Below, one piece after another: positions 29,099 through 37,635 of a stretch of DNA of 64,000 nt. Within the stretch, counting starts at the first letter, position 1; each line of letters opens with the position of its first letter. The DNA comes from Halobacillus ihumii. Lineage in GTDB: Bacteria > Bacillota > Bacilli > Bacillales > Halobacillaceae. Below the pieces are notes generated by a model. It ran no database searches, was not told the origin of the DNA, and worked only from the letters and a program-made list of their open reading frames with translations. The position numbers and the translations under genes are program-made. The stretch spans positions 3,854,636-3,918,635 of the forward strand of contig NZ_CACVAO010000001.1 of NCBI RefSeq assembly GCF_902726645.1, given 5' to 3'.

Positions 29099-30394
29099 GT
29101 GAACCAAAATGAAATATTAGTGAGTTTAGATATAGGAACGAGTCGAATTAAAGTTATTATTGGAGAAATTATGAATGATTCCCTTAATATAATTGGCGTT
29201 GGATCATCCAAATCAAATGGCATGAAAAAAGGCGCTATTGTAGATATTGACCAAACCGTACATTCGATTAAATCTGCTGTAGAACAAGCAGAGCGAATGG
29301 TAGATATGAAAATAGATCGTGTAGTAGTCGGTGTTAACGGCAATCATATTCAACTGCAGCCCTGCCATGGGGTCGTAGCTGTTTCTAGTGAAACGCGTGA
29401 AATTGGGAATGAAGATATTACGAGAGTAATAGATGCAGCACAGGTGGTTTCAATTCCTCCTGAACGGGAAATTATTGATGTAATTCCACAACAATTTATT
29501 GTGGATGGCCAGGATGAAATCACGGACCCTCGCGGGATGATCGGAGTTCGTCTTGAAATGGAAGGCATGATTATTACATGCGCGAAAACCGTTTTACATA
29601 ATACATTGAAATGTGTGGAACGAGCCGGGTTAGAAGTGCTCGATGTTTGTTTGCAGCCACTTGCAACCGGTACGGTGGCACTTTCTGAAGATGAAACAAA
29701 TCTCGGAGTGGCTCTTGTCGATGTAGGTGGTGGATCAACGACTATATCTATTTTTGATGAAGGGCATTTAAGAGGCACAAGTATGATTCCTTATGGTGGA
29801 GATAATTTAACGAAAGACTTGTCCGTTGGTTTAAGAACTTCTACACAGGAAGCTGAAAAAATTAAAATCGATCATGGGCATGCTTTTTTTGATGATGCGA
29901 ACGAAGAGGAAACATTTTCTGTCACAATTATTGGGAGTAATCGCGAACAATCATTCAATCAATTGCAAATCTCTGATATGATTGAAGCAAGACTGGAAGA
30001 GATCCTTGTTTTTGCTGCCCAGGAATTGCAGCGTATGGGTGTACGGGAACTACCGGGGGGCTTTGTGCTTACCGGCGGCGCGATGAATATGCCTGGCGTA
30101 CTGGAGTTGGCTCAAGATGTGTTCAACTCAAATATCCGTCTAGCCATCCCTGATTACATTGGTGTTCGCGAGCCACAGTACACAAGTGGTGTTGGGATAT
30201 TGCAATTCGCTTATCGTAATGCGAAAATACAAGGGAAAGAGATGTTTCCATCTGTCTCTATGGATTTTGAGCAGCCTGCTCCTAAAAAACAGAAGCGGGT
30301 GGCAAAGCAGACAAAAGAAGAAGAAACTGAAGAGCCTAAGAAGAAGAAAAAGGAATCAGGGTTCCAGAACCTATTAAAGTATTTCTTTGATTAA
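29099..30394 (+). CDS. ftsA: FtsA, actin-like divisome membrane anchor
   Basis: 431-residue actin/Hsp70-fold ATPase that links FtsZ filaments to the membrane. The N-terminal phosphate loop is SLDIGTSRIKVIIGE, the second nucleotide motif VDVGGGSTTIS, and the C-terminal amphipathic helix GFQNLLKYFFD binds membrane. The start is GTG 29099, 8 bases after a perfect AGGAGGTG; a frame extending to 29021 lacks such a site. A possible promoter (TTGTTT, 17 bp, TATGAT at 29053) lies just upstream. Confidence 0.96.
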   Translation: MNQNEILVSLDIGTSRIKVIIGEIMNDSLNIIGVGSSKSNGMKKGAIVDIDQTVHSIKSAVEQAERMVDMKIDRVVVGVNGNHIQLQPCHGVVAVSSETREIGNEDITRVIDAAQVVSIPPEREIIDVIPQQFIVDGQDEITDPRGMIGVRLEMEGMIITCAKTVLHNTLKCVERAGLEVLDVCLQPLATGTVALSEDETNLGVALVDVGGGSTTISIFDEGHLRGTSMIPYGGDNLTKDLSVGLRTSTQEAEKIKIDHGHAFFDDANEEETFSVTIIGSNREQSFNQLQISDMIEARLEEILVFAAQELQRMGVRELPGGFVLTGGAMNMPGVLELAQDVFNSNIRLAIPDYIGVREPQYTSGVGILQFAYRNAKIQGKEMFPSVSMDFEQPAPKKQKRVAKQTKEEETEEPKKKKKESGFQNLLKYFFD

Positions 30395-30469
30395 AGTAAC
30401 AAGAAAATATTTATGGGTAACGTTCGACATAGTAAATCTTGTAATCTTGTGTATTAGGAGGAACGGAAG

Positions 30470-31621
30470 ATGTTAGAGTTTGATACGAGCATGGATTCGC
30501 TAGCAACAATTAAAGTGATTGGGGTCGGTGGCGGTGGAAGTAATGCCGTTAACCGAATGATCGAGCATGGAGTTCAAGGTGTAGAATTTATTGCTGTGAA
30601 CACAGATGCTCAGGCGTTGAATCTATCGAAAGCTGAAGTAAAAATGCAGATTGGCGGCAAACTGACGCGCGGACTTGGTGCTGGAGCGAATCCAGAAGTG
30701 GGTCGCAAAGCAGCTGAAGAAAGTAAAGAACAGTTAGAAGAAGCGTTGCAAGGAGCCGATATGGTCTTCGTTACAGCCGGAATGGGTGGAGGCACAGGTA
30801 CAGGTGCAGCTCCTGTTATTGCTCAAGTAGCTAAAGAACTTGGAGCTTTAACTGTCGGTGTTGTTACCCGTCCGTTTACGTTCGAAGGCCGCAAACGTTC
30901 AACTCAGGCAACAGGTGGAATTGAAGGCTTAAAAGGCAGTGTAGATACGTTAATTGTTATCCCGAATGACCGCCTGCTTGAGATCGTTGATAAAAATACA
31001 CCGATGCTTGAAGCTTTCCGTGAAGCCGACAACGTGCTTCGCCAGGGTGTTCAAGGTATTTCAGATTTGATCGCAGTACCTGGTTTAATTAACGTTGACT
31101 TTGCAGACGTCAAAACCATCATGGTTGATAAAGGTTCAGCATTGATGGGGATTGGTATTGCTACAGGAGAAAGCCGGGCGGCAGAAGCTGCCAAAAAAGC
31201 AATCTCCTCACCGTTGCTTGAAACGTCTATTGATGGAGCACACGGGGTTCTCATGAACATTAGTGGTGGAGCGAATTTAAGTCTTTATGAAGTCCAGGAG
31301 GCAGCTGATATTGTTACGTCGGCAGCAGATCAGGAAGTAAATGTTATCTTTGGTTCCGTTATCAACGAGAACTTGAAAGATGAGATCGTCGTAACTGTTA
31401 TCGCGACTGGATTTGATGAGGCTCAAATTGCAGAAGCTCAAAAGAGACCGCGCGGTAATATGATGAATCAATCGAAGCCGACACCTCAAGAGCGTGTACG
31501 TGAAGAACAGCCGCAATCACGTCGAGAGGCTTCTCATCAAGTGCCGCCTAAACAAGCTCCGCAAGAAGAAGATACACTTGATATTCCAACGTTTTTACGT
31601 AACCGTAATCGCCGTAGATAA
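30470..31621 (+). CDS. ftsZ: FtsZ, tubulin-like cell division GTPase
   Basis: 383-residue protein that forms the division ring. The GTP-binding tubulin signature GGGTGTG is at 106-112 and the T7 loop region is [11 protein letters not shown]. The Pro/Gln-rich linker is followed by the conserved C-terminal peptide [13 protein letters not shown], the docking site for FtsA, SepF and EzrA. AGGAGG lies 8 bases before ATG 30470. It is the last gene of the cluster, followed by a strong terminator. Confidence 0.98.
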   Translation: MLEFDTSMDSLATIKVIGVGGGGSNAVNRMIEHGVQGVEFIAVNTDAQALNLSKAEVKMQIGGKLTRGLGAGANPEVGRKAAEESKEQLEEALQGADMVFVTAGMGGGTGTGAAPVIAQVAKELGALTVGVVTRPFTFEGRKRSTQATGGIEGLKGSVDTLIVIPNDRLLEIVDKNTPMLEAFREADNVLRQGVQGISDLIAVPGLINVDFADVKTIMVDKGSALMGIGIATGESRAAEAAKKAISSPLLETSIDGAHGVLMNISGGANLSLYEVQEAADIVTSAADQEVNVIFGSVINENLKDEIVVTVIATGFDEAQIAEAQKRPRGNMMNQSKPTPQERVREEQPQSRREASHQVPPKQAPQEEDTLDIPTFLRNRNRRR

Positions 31622-31632
31622 ATAAGTGTGAG

Positions 31633-31669
31633 AATATCGCTGTCCCTAGAGGGGCAGCGATATTTTTTT
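31633..31669 (+). terminator. Terminator after ftsZ
   Basis: ATATCGCTGTCCC / GGGGCAGCGATAT stem with a short loop and seven Ts; it closes the dcw cluster. Confidence 0.94.
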
Positions 31670-32300
31670 ATGTGCAGAGATCTATTTTATAGCAGTTAAG
31701 TTTATATAAGTTTGGGTGCGTTCAGCGCAAGGAGTAATTAATCAATTCTGGCGGACATCACAGATTCGTATAGTTCTCAGAGAGTTTCACCCGTTATGAT
31801 ATGGCATAATAACCGCGTCACAGAGAGATTTTCATCTATCTCATAAGAAGTTATTTTATCGTGGGTATCTTGAACCTGGAGTGTTTCCGTTCTTCTTTAA
31901 ACACAAGGAGGTTCGGGAAATTGCGAGACTCCTGTGGGATGAACATGACAGGTGAGACCTCAGAGGACGGAGTCCGAGGAGGCTCAGCGGGTAAAGGAAG
32001 TTCGGGGAAAGGCAACGGAAATATATCTCGAGACTGGGTCTTCCAGATTGCTGCCCTTCACCTAATAAAAATGATTTCAAATATTTGACTAGACTTATAG
32101 GAGGTATTTCTTTATACATATTTAATCCCTTGGAGAACATGTGACTTAAATTATGAAATTGATTTAACTAACTACAATTTAGTCTACATAATAAAATTAC
32201 TATGTACTTAACCTTGCAGTTTTCCTCCATAATCATTTTTGAGATTCCCCAAAAATTACTAGACAGAAACTAACAAAACTAGCTTTGAATCAAATCAAAA
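31670..32300. other. Gene-free region between ftsZ and spoIIGA
   Basis: About 630 bp with no credible gene. In B. subtilis this interval holds the protease gene bpr. Here only the repeat copy at 31884-32021 stands out; the rest is AT-rich with no recognised element. Confidence 0.6.
31884..32021. repeat. Interspersed palindromic element, copy 2 (divergent)
   Basis: Contains GCGAGACTCCTGTGGGATG, AGGTGAGACCTC and GAGGAGGCTCAGCGG, a variant of the core of the element at 59071. It is enclosed by a different stem, TTTCCGTT (31884-31891) and AACGGAAA (32014-32021). The GGCTGGGA ends are not recognisable, so it is diverged or trimmed. Confidence 0.65.
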
Positions 32301-32301
32301 T

Positions 32302-32335
32302 GTGACAGACTTTTTACATAGACAGGCTTTATACT
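32302..32335 (+). promoter_or_regulatory. spoIIG promoter with 22-bp spacer
   Basis: GTGACA (32302-32307) and TATACT (32330-32335) are 22 bp apart. The B. subtilis spoIIG promoter is known for the same long spacing, made usable by phosphorylated Spo0A. I could not pick out convincing Spo0A boxes by eye. Confidence 0.7.
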
Positions 32336-32367
32336 AATTTATAAATCAATAGAGAGGAGAGGGGAGG

Positions 32368-33276
32368 ATTTACCTTGATGCTGTTTGGACATTGAATATT
32401 TTCATGGACGGGATGATTCTATACTTAACGCAAGGATTAACTCGGGCGAAAACGACTAATAAACGTTTAGCCGCAGCAGCTTTGTTTGCTTCCTGCATCG
32501 TTCCTATTACGGTGTATATGCCTCATATTTGGTTAACTTCAGCGTTAGGGAAGTTATTTTTTTCGCTTATCATTATCTATATGGCATTTTCTTTTAAGTC
32601 TATTCAATCATTTTTCATCCAATGGCTGACGTTCTATTTTGTAACGTTTGCGATTGGAGGTGCATTACTTGGGATTCACTTTTTTTTAAATAGTCGAATT
32701 GAATTTGATGGGAGCAGTATGATCACCTTTTCTTCTGGATATGGAGATCCTGTCAGCTGGGTACTTGTGTGTGTCGGCTTTCCGTTATCGTGGTTGTTTA
32801 CGAAATGGCGCATGGAACAAGTGCAAGCTCACAAAATGAAGACAGAGGATTTGTATAATGTCACGGTCAGCTTTGATGGAAAACAGGCAGATTGTACCGG
32901 GTTAGTGGATAGTGGAAACCAGCTGATTGATCCGATCAGCAAGAAAATGGTTTTCTTAGCTGACCTCCATGTGTGGAAGCAGCTTTTGCCCGAACAGGAT
33001 TTAGAGTACGTAAAGACAGACGAAGTATTGGAGCACTTAGAAGAATTGTCACCTGCAGTACAATCAGCGGTCCGTGTTGTACCGTATCAGGGAGCAGGGT
33101 CGCTTGGGCAGTTGATGGTTACGTTCTTTGTCGAGTCGATTACCATTCATACTGATGAAGGTCAATTAAAGGTAGATCAACCACTTCTGGGCGTTCAGCA
33201 TCATGACTTAACACATGACCAAATGTACCAGATTTTAATTCATCCTCATGCTTCATTAAAGGGAATTACGGCTTAG
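32368..33276 (+). CDS. spoIIGA: SpoIIGA, membrane aspartic protease for pro-sigma-E
   Basis: 302-residue protein with about five N-terminal membrane segments and a cytoplasmic aspartic-protease-like domain with the DSG motif ([12 protein letters not shown]). It processes pro-sigma-E in the mother cell. The reading frame before the first usual start codon (TTG 32392, ATG 32404) encodes [14 protein letters not shown], which matches the conserved N-terminus of SpoIIGA (IYLD..W.LN). The in-frame stop TAG at 32350-32352 leaves no ATG, GTG or TTG before this block. ATT 32368 lies 8 bases after GAGGAG, so an AUU start is proposed. If this is wrong, translation begins at TTG 32392. Confidence 0.85.
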   Translation: MYLDAVWTLNIFMDGMILYLTQGLTRAKTTNKRLAAAALFASCIVPITVYMPHIWLTSALGKLFFSLIIIYMAFSFKSIQSFFIQWLTFYFVTFAIGGALLGIHFFLNSRIEFDGSSMITFSSGYGDPVSWVLVCVGFPLSWLFTKWRMEQVQAHKMKTEDLYNVTVSFDGKQADCTGLVDSGNQLIDPISKKMVFLADLHVWKQLLPEQDLEYVKTDEVLEHLEELSPAVQSAVRVVPYQGAGSLGQLMVTFFVESITIHTDEGQLKVDQPLLGVQHHDLTHDQMYQILIHPHASLKGITA

Positions 33277-33292
33277 CGAAGGGAGAGTTTTC

Positions 33293-34009
33293 ATGAAGTG
33301 GAAATTTAAACTTAAATTATGGATTTATAAGTTATTAATAAAACTCGGTATTAAGCAAAGTGAAATCTACTACATTGGCGGGAGTGAGGCATTGCCTCCG
33401 CCTTTATCTCGAGAGGAAGAGCGGGAATTATTAGAACGGCTGCCTAAAGGAGATAAGGCAGCGCGGGCTATGCTGATTGAACGTAACCTGCGTCTCGTTG
33501 TCTATATTGCTCGGAAATTTGAGAACACGGGGCTGAACATCGAAGATTTAATTAGTATCGGTACGATCGGACTCATTAAAGCTGTGAATACGTTTGATCC
33601 GGAGAAGAAGATTAAACTGGCAACGTACGCATCAAGATGTATTGAAAATGAAATTCTCATGCACTTGCGTAAAAGCAACAAGCTAAAGACCGAGGTTTCT
33701 TTTGATGAACCATTGAATGTGGATTGGGACGGAAATGAATTACTCTTGTCTGACATCCTTGGCACGGATGAAGATTTAATTACAAGAGGCATTGAGAAAA
33801 AGATTGATAAAACATTACTTAAATCAGCTCTCAAACAATTAAATGATCGTGAGAAAGAGATTATGGAATTGCGGTTTGGATTGATTGGAAAAAAAGAAAA
33901 AACTCAAAAAGATGTTGCAGATATGATGGGCATCTCTCAATCCTATATATCAAGGCTTGAGAAGAAAATCATCCGCCGCTTGCAACGTGAATTTGATAAA
34001 ATGGTATAG
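33293..34009 (+). CDS. sigE: Pro-sigma-E, mother-cell sporulation sigma factor
   Basis: 238-residue sigma-70 family factor, first of the mother-cell line. The basic, membrane-binding pro-sequence ([19 protein letters not shown], about 28 residues) is followed by the conserved [14 protein letters not shown] junction where SpoIIGA cuts. Region 2 ([37 protein letters not shown]) and region 4 ([20 protein letters not shown]) are intact. It starts 16 bases after spoIIGA. Confidence 0.98.
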   Translation: MKWKFKLKLWIYKLLIKLGIKQSEIYYIGGSEALPPPLSREEERELLERLPKGDKAARAMLIERNLRLVVYIARKFENTGLNIEDLISIGTIGLIKAVNTFDPEKKIKLATYASRCIENEILMHLRKSNKLKTEVSFDEPLNVDWDGNELLLSDILGTDEDLITRGIEKKIDKTLLKSALKQLNDREKEIMELRFGLIGKKEKTQKDVADMMGISQSYISRLEKKIIRRLQREFDKMV

Positions 34010-34029
34010 ATATTCTTACGTGGAGTCGT

Positions 34030-34058
34030 GCATAAATTTTCCTCCCAAGGAGATACTG
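34030..34058 (+). promoter_or_regulatory. Predicted sigma-F promoter for sigG
   Basis: GCATA (34030-34034) fits the sigma-F -35 (GYWTA). GGAGATACTG (34049-34058) fits the -10 (GGNRANAHTW) at nine of ten positions. Spacer is 14 bp against a usual 15. Transcription would start near 34065. Confidence 0.65.
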
Positions 34059-34084
34059 AGAACTGATTAAAGCTTCTTGGGAGG
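34041..34084 (+). promoter_or_regulatory. Hairpin masking the sigG ribosome binding site
   Basis: CCTCCCAAGGAG (34041-34052) pairs with CTTCTTGGGAGG (34073-34084), 12 bp with one G-U. The right arm contains GGGAGG, the Shine-Dalgarno of sigG. RNA read through from spoIIGA-sigE would carry both arms and be poorly translated; RNA from the predicted sigma-F promoter would lack the left arm. Confidence 0.8.
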
Positions 34085-34092
34085 GTCTTACA

Positions 34093-34872
34093 TTGACACG
34101 TCATAAAGTAGAAATATGTGGTGTAGATACATCAAAGCTTCCTGTACTTAAAAATAAAGAAATGCGGGCCCTATTTAAACGAATGCAAAGTGGAGATGAC
34201 AGTGCTCGGGAAGAGCTTGTCAATGGAAACTTACGCCTAGTTTTATCAGTCATTCAGAGGTTTAACAATCGCGGCGAATACGGGGATGATTTGTTCCAGG
34301 TTGGCTGTATTGGATTGATGAAATCGATTGATAACTTTGATCTCAGTCACAATGTGAAATTTTCCACCTATGCCGTTCCGATGATCATTGGGGAAATTCG
34401 CCGTTACTTGCGGGATAATAACCCCATTCGCGTTTCCCGTTCACTTCGGGATACAGCCTACAAAGCGCTGCAGATGCGTGAGAAAATGATAGGTGAAACA
34501 TCGAAGGATCCAGCCCCTCATGAAATCGCTGATAAAATGGGTGTGCCCCATGAGGATGTTGTCTTTGCGATGGATGCGATCCAAGATCCTGTTTCCTTGT
34601 TTGAACCGATTTATAATGATGGCGGAGACCCGATTTTTGTTGTCGATCAATTAAAGGATGATCGTGAAAAAGATTCTAACTGGGTGGACGAGTTATCTTT
34701 AAGGGAAGGTATGAAAAAGCTGAATGACCGCGAAAAGATGATTCTAACGAAACGATTTTTTCAAGGGAAAACTCAAATGGAAGTTGCTGATGAAATCGGT
34801 ATTTCACAAGCACAAGTTTCAAGGCTGGAGAAAGCGGCCATAAAGGAAATGAATTCATCTATGTTTCAATAG
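34093..34872 (+). CDS. sigG: Sigma-G, late forespore sigma factor
   Basis: 259-residue sigma factor for late forespore genes. The N-terminal block RHKVEICGVDTSKLPVLKN is diagnostic for sigma-G. Region 2 (NLRLVLSVIQRFNNRGEY.DDLFQVGCIGLMKSIDNF) and region 4 (MEVADEIGISQAQVSRLEKAAI) are complete. It starts at TTG 34093, 8 bases after GGGAGG. A weak start codon and a masked ribosome site both point to tight translational control. It ends at a terminator. Confidence 0.97.
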   Translation: MTRHKVEICGVDTSKLPVLKNKEMRALFKRMQSGDDSAREELVNGNLRLVLSVIQRFNNRGEYGDDLFQVGCIGLMKSIDNFDLSHNVKFSTYAVPMIIGEIRRYLRDNNPIRVSRSLRDTAYKALQMREKMIGETSKDPAPHEIADKMGVPHEDVVFAMDAIQDPVSLFEPIYNDGGDPIFVVDQLKDDREKDSNWVDELSLREGMKKLNDREKMILTKRFFQGKTQMEVADEIGISQAQVSRLEKAAIKEMNSSMFQ

Positions 34873-34874
34873 AG

Positions 34875-34916
34875 AAAACACCGTTTGCAAGGAATTTGCA
34901 GCGGTGTTTTCTTTTT
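34875..34916 (+). terminator. Terminator after sigG
   Basis: AAAACACCG / CGGTGTTTT stem with an inner TTGCAA / TTTGCAG pairing, then CTTTTT. Confidence 0.9.
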
Positions 34917-34971
34917 GTAAAGAAAGAGTTGCCGATCTTGTGCATACACTCTAGAAAGGAGTGGTGAAGTA

Positions 34972-35247
34972 ATGAAAATTTCTGAACTGCAAATGAAAGA
35001 TGTTATTGCGATGGAAACAGGGGAACGCCTTGGCTATATATCAGATTTAGACATCGATACTCAACGCGGCCAGCTGCAAGGCTTAGTCATTACCTTAAAA
35101 GGAAAAGCGATGGGGCTGTTCGGCAAAGACGAGGAAATCGTCATCCCCTGGACGCAAATTGTAAACATTGGGGCCGACGTTATTTTAGTGAAAAAATCCA
35201 GTTATAGTGGAGTTAAGAGTCAACAAAAGTCAAATTCTCACGAATGA
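34972..35247 (+). CDS. ylmC: YlmC/YmxH family PRC-barrel protein
   Basis: 91-residue PRC-barrel protein of the YlmC/YmxH sporulation family. The block MKISELQMKDVIAMETGERLG is typical, as is the IPWTQIVNIGADVILV end. Its role is unknown. AAAGGAG lies before ATG 34972. A CATACACT at 34943-34950 equals the sigma-E -10 consensus, but the -35 is poor and the leader would be very short, so sigma-E control is only suggested. The ABC ATPase gene ylmA that sits before it in B. subtilis is absent. Confidence 0.92.
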   Translation: MKISELQMKDVIAMETGERLGYISDLDIDTQRGQLQGLVITLKGKAMGLFGKDEEIVIPWTQIVNIGADVILVKKSSYSGVKSQQKSNSHE

Positions 35248-35312
35248 CTTACGAATGATATAGGAAAAAGCATGAATAATGTGGTAAAATGGAGGGAAAT
35301 TGAGGTGGTATT

Positions 35313-36104
35313 ATGACCGAGCCTTTCAAACACCAGGCGATGAGACATTTATCGTGTTTAGAAGAATATGGCGTAAAAGCAGGAATAACGACGAGACAGA
35401 ACGGGTATAGTGAAATGCCATACGATTCATTAAATATGGGATTACATGTCGGCGATGCAGAAGCTGACGTGTTACGGAATCGCAAAGAACTTGCAAATGA
35501 TCTGGGAATTCCATTAGCCCAATGGGTGATGGGCCAACAAGTTCATGGAACGGGTATACACGTTGTCAAACAGGAAGATGCAGGAAGAGGAGCATTTGCT
35601 AAAGAACAGACGATAGCTGATGTAGATGGATTGATTACCAATCAAAAAGATCTTCTTCTTACCGCCTTCTATGCGGATTGTGTTCCTCTTCTTTTCATCG
35701 ACCCGGAAGCAGAATGGATAGGGATCGCCCATGCAGGCTGGAAAGGTACTGTGCACGATATGACTGAGCGCATGGTTAATGCTTTAACAAGCCAGGGGGC
35801 TTCTGCCGAGAACATGAGGATGGTTATTGGACCTTCCATTGGTGAACGAAATTATGAAGTCGACCACCATGTTATTCGTCACATTCCCGAAGCTTATAAG
35901 AAGAAAGTGTCCATTCCTAAGGGATCTGATAAATATTTGTTAGACTTAAAAGAATTAAACAGACAAACGGCGCTTGATGCAGGTTTGCGCGAATCCCACA
36001 TTTATAAGACGAATTTATGTACGTATGAGGAAGATGAGCTATTCTATTCTCATCGGCGTGACCATGGGAAAACGGGGAGAATGCTGGCTTATATTGGTCT
36101 TTAA
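35313..36104 (+). CDS. ylmD: YlmD, YfiH/LACC1 family purine nucleoside phosphorylase-like enzyme
   Basis: 263-residue protein of the YfiH (formerly laccase or polyphenol oxidase) family. Relatives act on purine nucleosides (phosphorylase and adenosine deaminase activity). The metal-site blocks are visible: ADCVPLLF and IAHAGWKGT in the middle, and LFYSHRRDHGKTGRM at the end. ATG 35313 follows GAGGTGG. It begins the ylmD-ylmE-sepF-ylmG run. Confidence 0.92.
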   Translation: MTEPFKHQAMRHLSCLEEYGVKAGITTRQNGYSEMPYDSLNMGLHVGDAEADVLRNRKELANDLGIPLAQWVMGQQVHGTGIHVVKQEDAGRGAFAKEQTIADVDGLITNQKDLLLTAFYADCVPLLFIDPEAEWIGIAHAGWKGTVHDMTERMVNALTSQGASAENMRMVIGPSIGERNYEVDHHVIRHIPEAYKKKVSIPKGSDKYLLDLKELNRQTALDAGLRESHIYKTNLCTYEEDELFYSHRRDHGKTGRMLAYIGL

Positions 36105-36133
36105 GTAAATGTGAAAGGAGCAGCGATACATAC

Positions 36134-36802
36134 ATGACTGTAGCAGACAACTTAACACAAATGGAAGAAACGATTGAGCAAGCGTGCAAGAGAAGTAATC
36201 GTAATCGTGATGAGATTACGATCATTGCTGTAACGAAGTACGTATCGATCGAAAGGACAAAAGAAGCATTGGAAGCTGGGGTAACAAATCTCGGTGAGAA
36301 CAGGAAAGAAGGCTTCCTTGAAAAATATGAGAGTATTGGAAATCAGGCGAAGTGGCATTTTATCGGTTCACTGCAATCGCGTAAGGTGAAGGATGTAATC
36401 CACCAAATTGATATGCTTCACTCTTTGGATCGCCGGTCCCTCGCAAAAGAAATTAATAAGCGGGCTGAAGACCCTGTTTCTTGTTTTGTACAAGTTAATG
36501 TCAGTGGAGAAGAATCGAAACATGGCCTCCCCCCGGAGGAAGTGGGCTCCTTCATTGAGGCCATGAAAGCATATGAAAAAGTTAAGATTGTCGGACTAAT
36601 GACTATGGCGCCGCATGTTGAGGCAGAAGAGGAATTAAGAGCCGTTTTTAGAAAACTACGTGCTTTACGTGACCAGGTTAGGGACAAGCATCTGGCCCAT
36701 GCTCCTTGCGAATGGCTGTCCATGGGAATGAGTAATGATTACCAGATTGCCATTGAAGAGGGAGCTACCCACATCCGGGTCGGATCCAGTTTAGTTGGAT
36801 AA
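36134..36802 (+). CDS. ylmE: YlmE, YggS family pyridoxal phosphate homeostasis protein
   Basis: 222-residue PLP-binding protein of the PROSC/YggS family, which buffers free pyridoxal phosphate and has no known catalytic substrate. The lysine that binds PLP is in IIAVTKYVS near the N-terminus. Also seen are NLGENRKEGFLEK, WHFIGSLQSRK and SMGMSNDYQIAIEEGATHIRVG. Found next to sepF in many Gram-positive bacteria. Confidence 0.95.
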   Translation: MTVADNLTQMEETIEQACKRSNRNRDEITIIAVTKYVSIERTKEALEAGVTNLGENRKEGFLEKYESIGNQAKWHFIGSLQSRKVKDVIHQIDMLHSLDRRSLAKEINKRAEDPVSCFVQVNVSGEESKHGLPPEEVGSFIEAMKAYEKVKIVGLMTMAPHVEAEEELRAVFRKLRALRDQVRDKHLAHAPCEWLSMGMSNDYQIAIEEGATHIRVGSSLVG

Positions 36803-36826
36803 TAAAAAATATCTGAGGTGATCAGA

Positions 36827-37282
36827 ATGAGCATGAAAAATAAATTCAAATCTTTTTTTACACTGGAAGATGAATATGAATACGTCGACGAAGATAGAAT
36901 GGATAGTGAAGCAGAGGAAGAAGAAATAACACCTATGCAAAGAAACAGGCAAAGACAGGAACATCAAAATGTTGTGAGCCTGAAGAGTGCCAAGTCTTCC
37001 TCTAAAATGGTTTTAAGTGAACCTAAAGCATATAACGAGGCGCAGGAAATAGCTGACCAGCTTGTGAATCGAAAAGCAGTGGTTATTAATTTGCAGCGAG
37101 TAGACCATCACCAAGCGAAGCGAATTGTGGATTTTCTCAGTGGTACCGTTTATGCTATAGGTGGAGACATTCAAAAGCTTGGTACCCAAACATTTCTATG
37201 TACACCGGATAATGTGGAAATTTCTGGTTCGATTACAGAAATGCTGATGGGTGAAGAAGAAGATATGAGTAGAAGGTGGTAA
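36827..37282 (+). CDS. sepF: SepF, FtsZ-binding division protein
   Basis: 151-residue protein with an N-terminal amphipathic membrane-binding helix ([12 protein letters not shown]), an acidic linker (15-45), and a C-terminal DUF552 domain (about 60-145, [32 protein letters not shown]). It forms arcs that anchor and bundle FtsZ. ATG 36827 is 6 bases after GAGGTG; ATG 36833 is less well placed. Its stop is next to the ylmG start. Confidence 0.96.
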   Translation: MSMKNKFKSFFTLEDEYEYVDEDRMDSEAEEEEITPMQRNRQRQEHQNVVSLKSAKSSSKMVLSEPKAYNEAQEIADQLVNRKAVVINLQRVDHHQAKRIVDFLSGTVYAIGGDIQKLGTQTFLCTPDNVEISGSITEMLMGEEEDMSRRW

Positions 37283-37285
37283 ATG

Positions 37286-37552
37286 ATGGTCCAGTTGTTC
37301 AATGTTTTACTTTTTGCGATTAATATTTATAGTTGGCTCTTAATTATTTACATTCTTTTGTCTTGGTTCCCAGGTGCAAGAGAGTCAAGTTTTGGCGAGA
37401 TTCTCAGTAAAATGTGCGAACCATTTCTAGAGCCGTTTCGAAAGATCATTCCGCCGCTAGGAATGATTGATTTATCTCCTCTTGTAGCCATTTTTGTCTT
37501 GCGATTTGCAGGGCAAGGTCTTCAAGTTTTGTTTAATATGATTTTTTATTAA
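37286..37552 (+). CDS. ylmG: YlmG, YggT family membrane protein
   Basis: 88-residue protein with two membrane segments (about 3-28 and 62-85) and the YggT signature LSWFPGARESSFGEILSKMCEPFLEPFRKIIPP between them. Function unknown; always near sepF and divIVA in Firmicutes. Two adjacent ATGs (37283, 37286) are possible; the second is better spaced from AAGGTGG. Confidence 0.93.
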   Translation: MVQLFNVLLFAINIYSWLLIIYILLSWFPGARESSFGEILSKMCEPFLEPFRKIIPPLGMIDLSPLVAIFVLRFAGQGLQVLFNMIFY

Positions 37553-37563
37553 TAACCGAATCG

Positions 37564-37615
37564 GAACAGGTTAGATGCTAGCCGAAAGCAGCCAGCCTCT
37601 CATCTGTTCTTTTTG
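37564..37615 (+). terminator. Possible weak terminator between ylmG and ylmH
   Basis: GAACAG...GATG pairs imperfectly with CATCTGTTC, then TTTTTG. The stem has a bulge and a large loop, so it may be leaky. Confidence 0.4.
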
Positions 37616-37635
37616 TCGTAAACGGTGGTGATTTT

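Noticed and set aside
31861..32088. 75-residue open frame before spoIIGA
   Set aside because: It is a reading of the interspersed repeat core; low complexity and no start signals.
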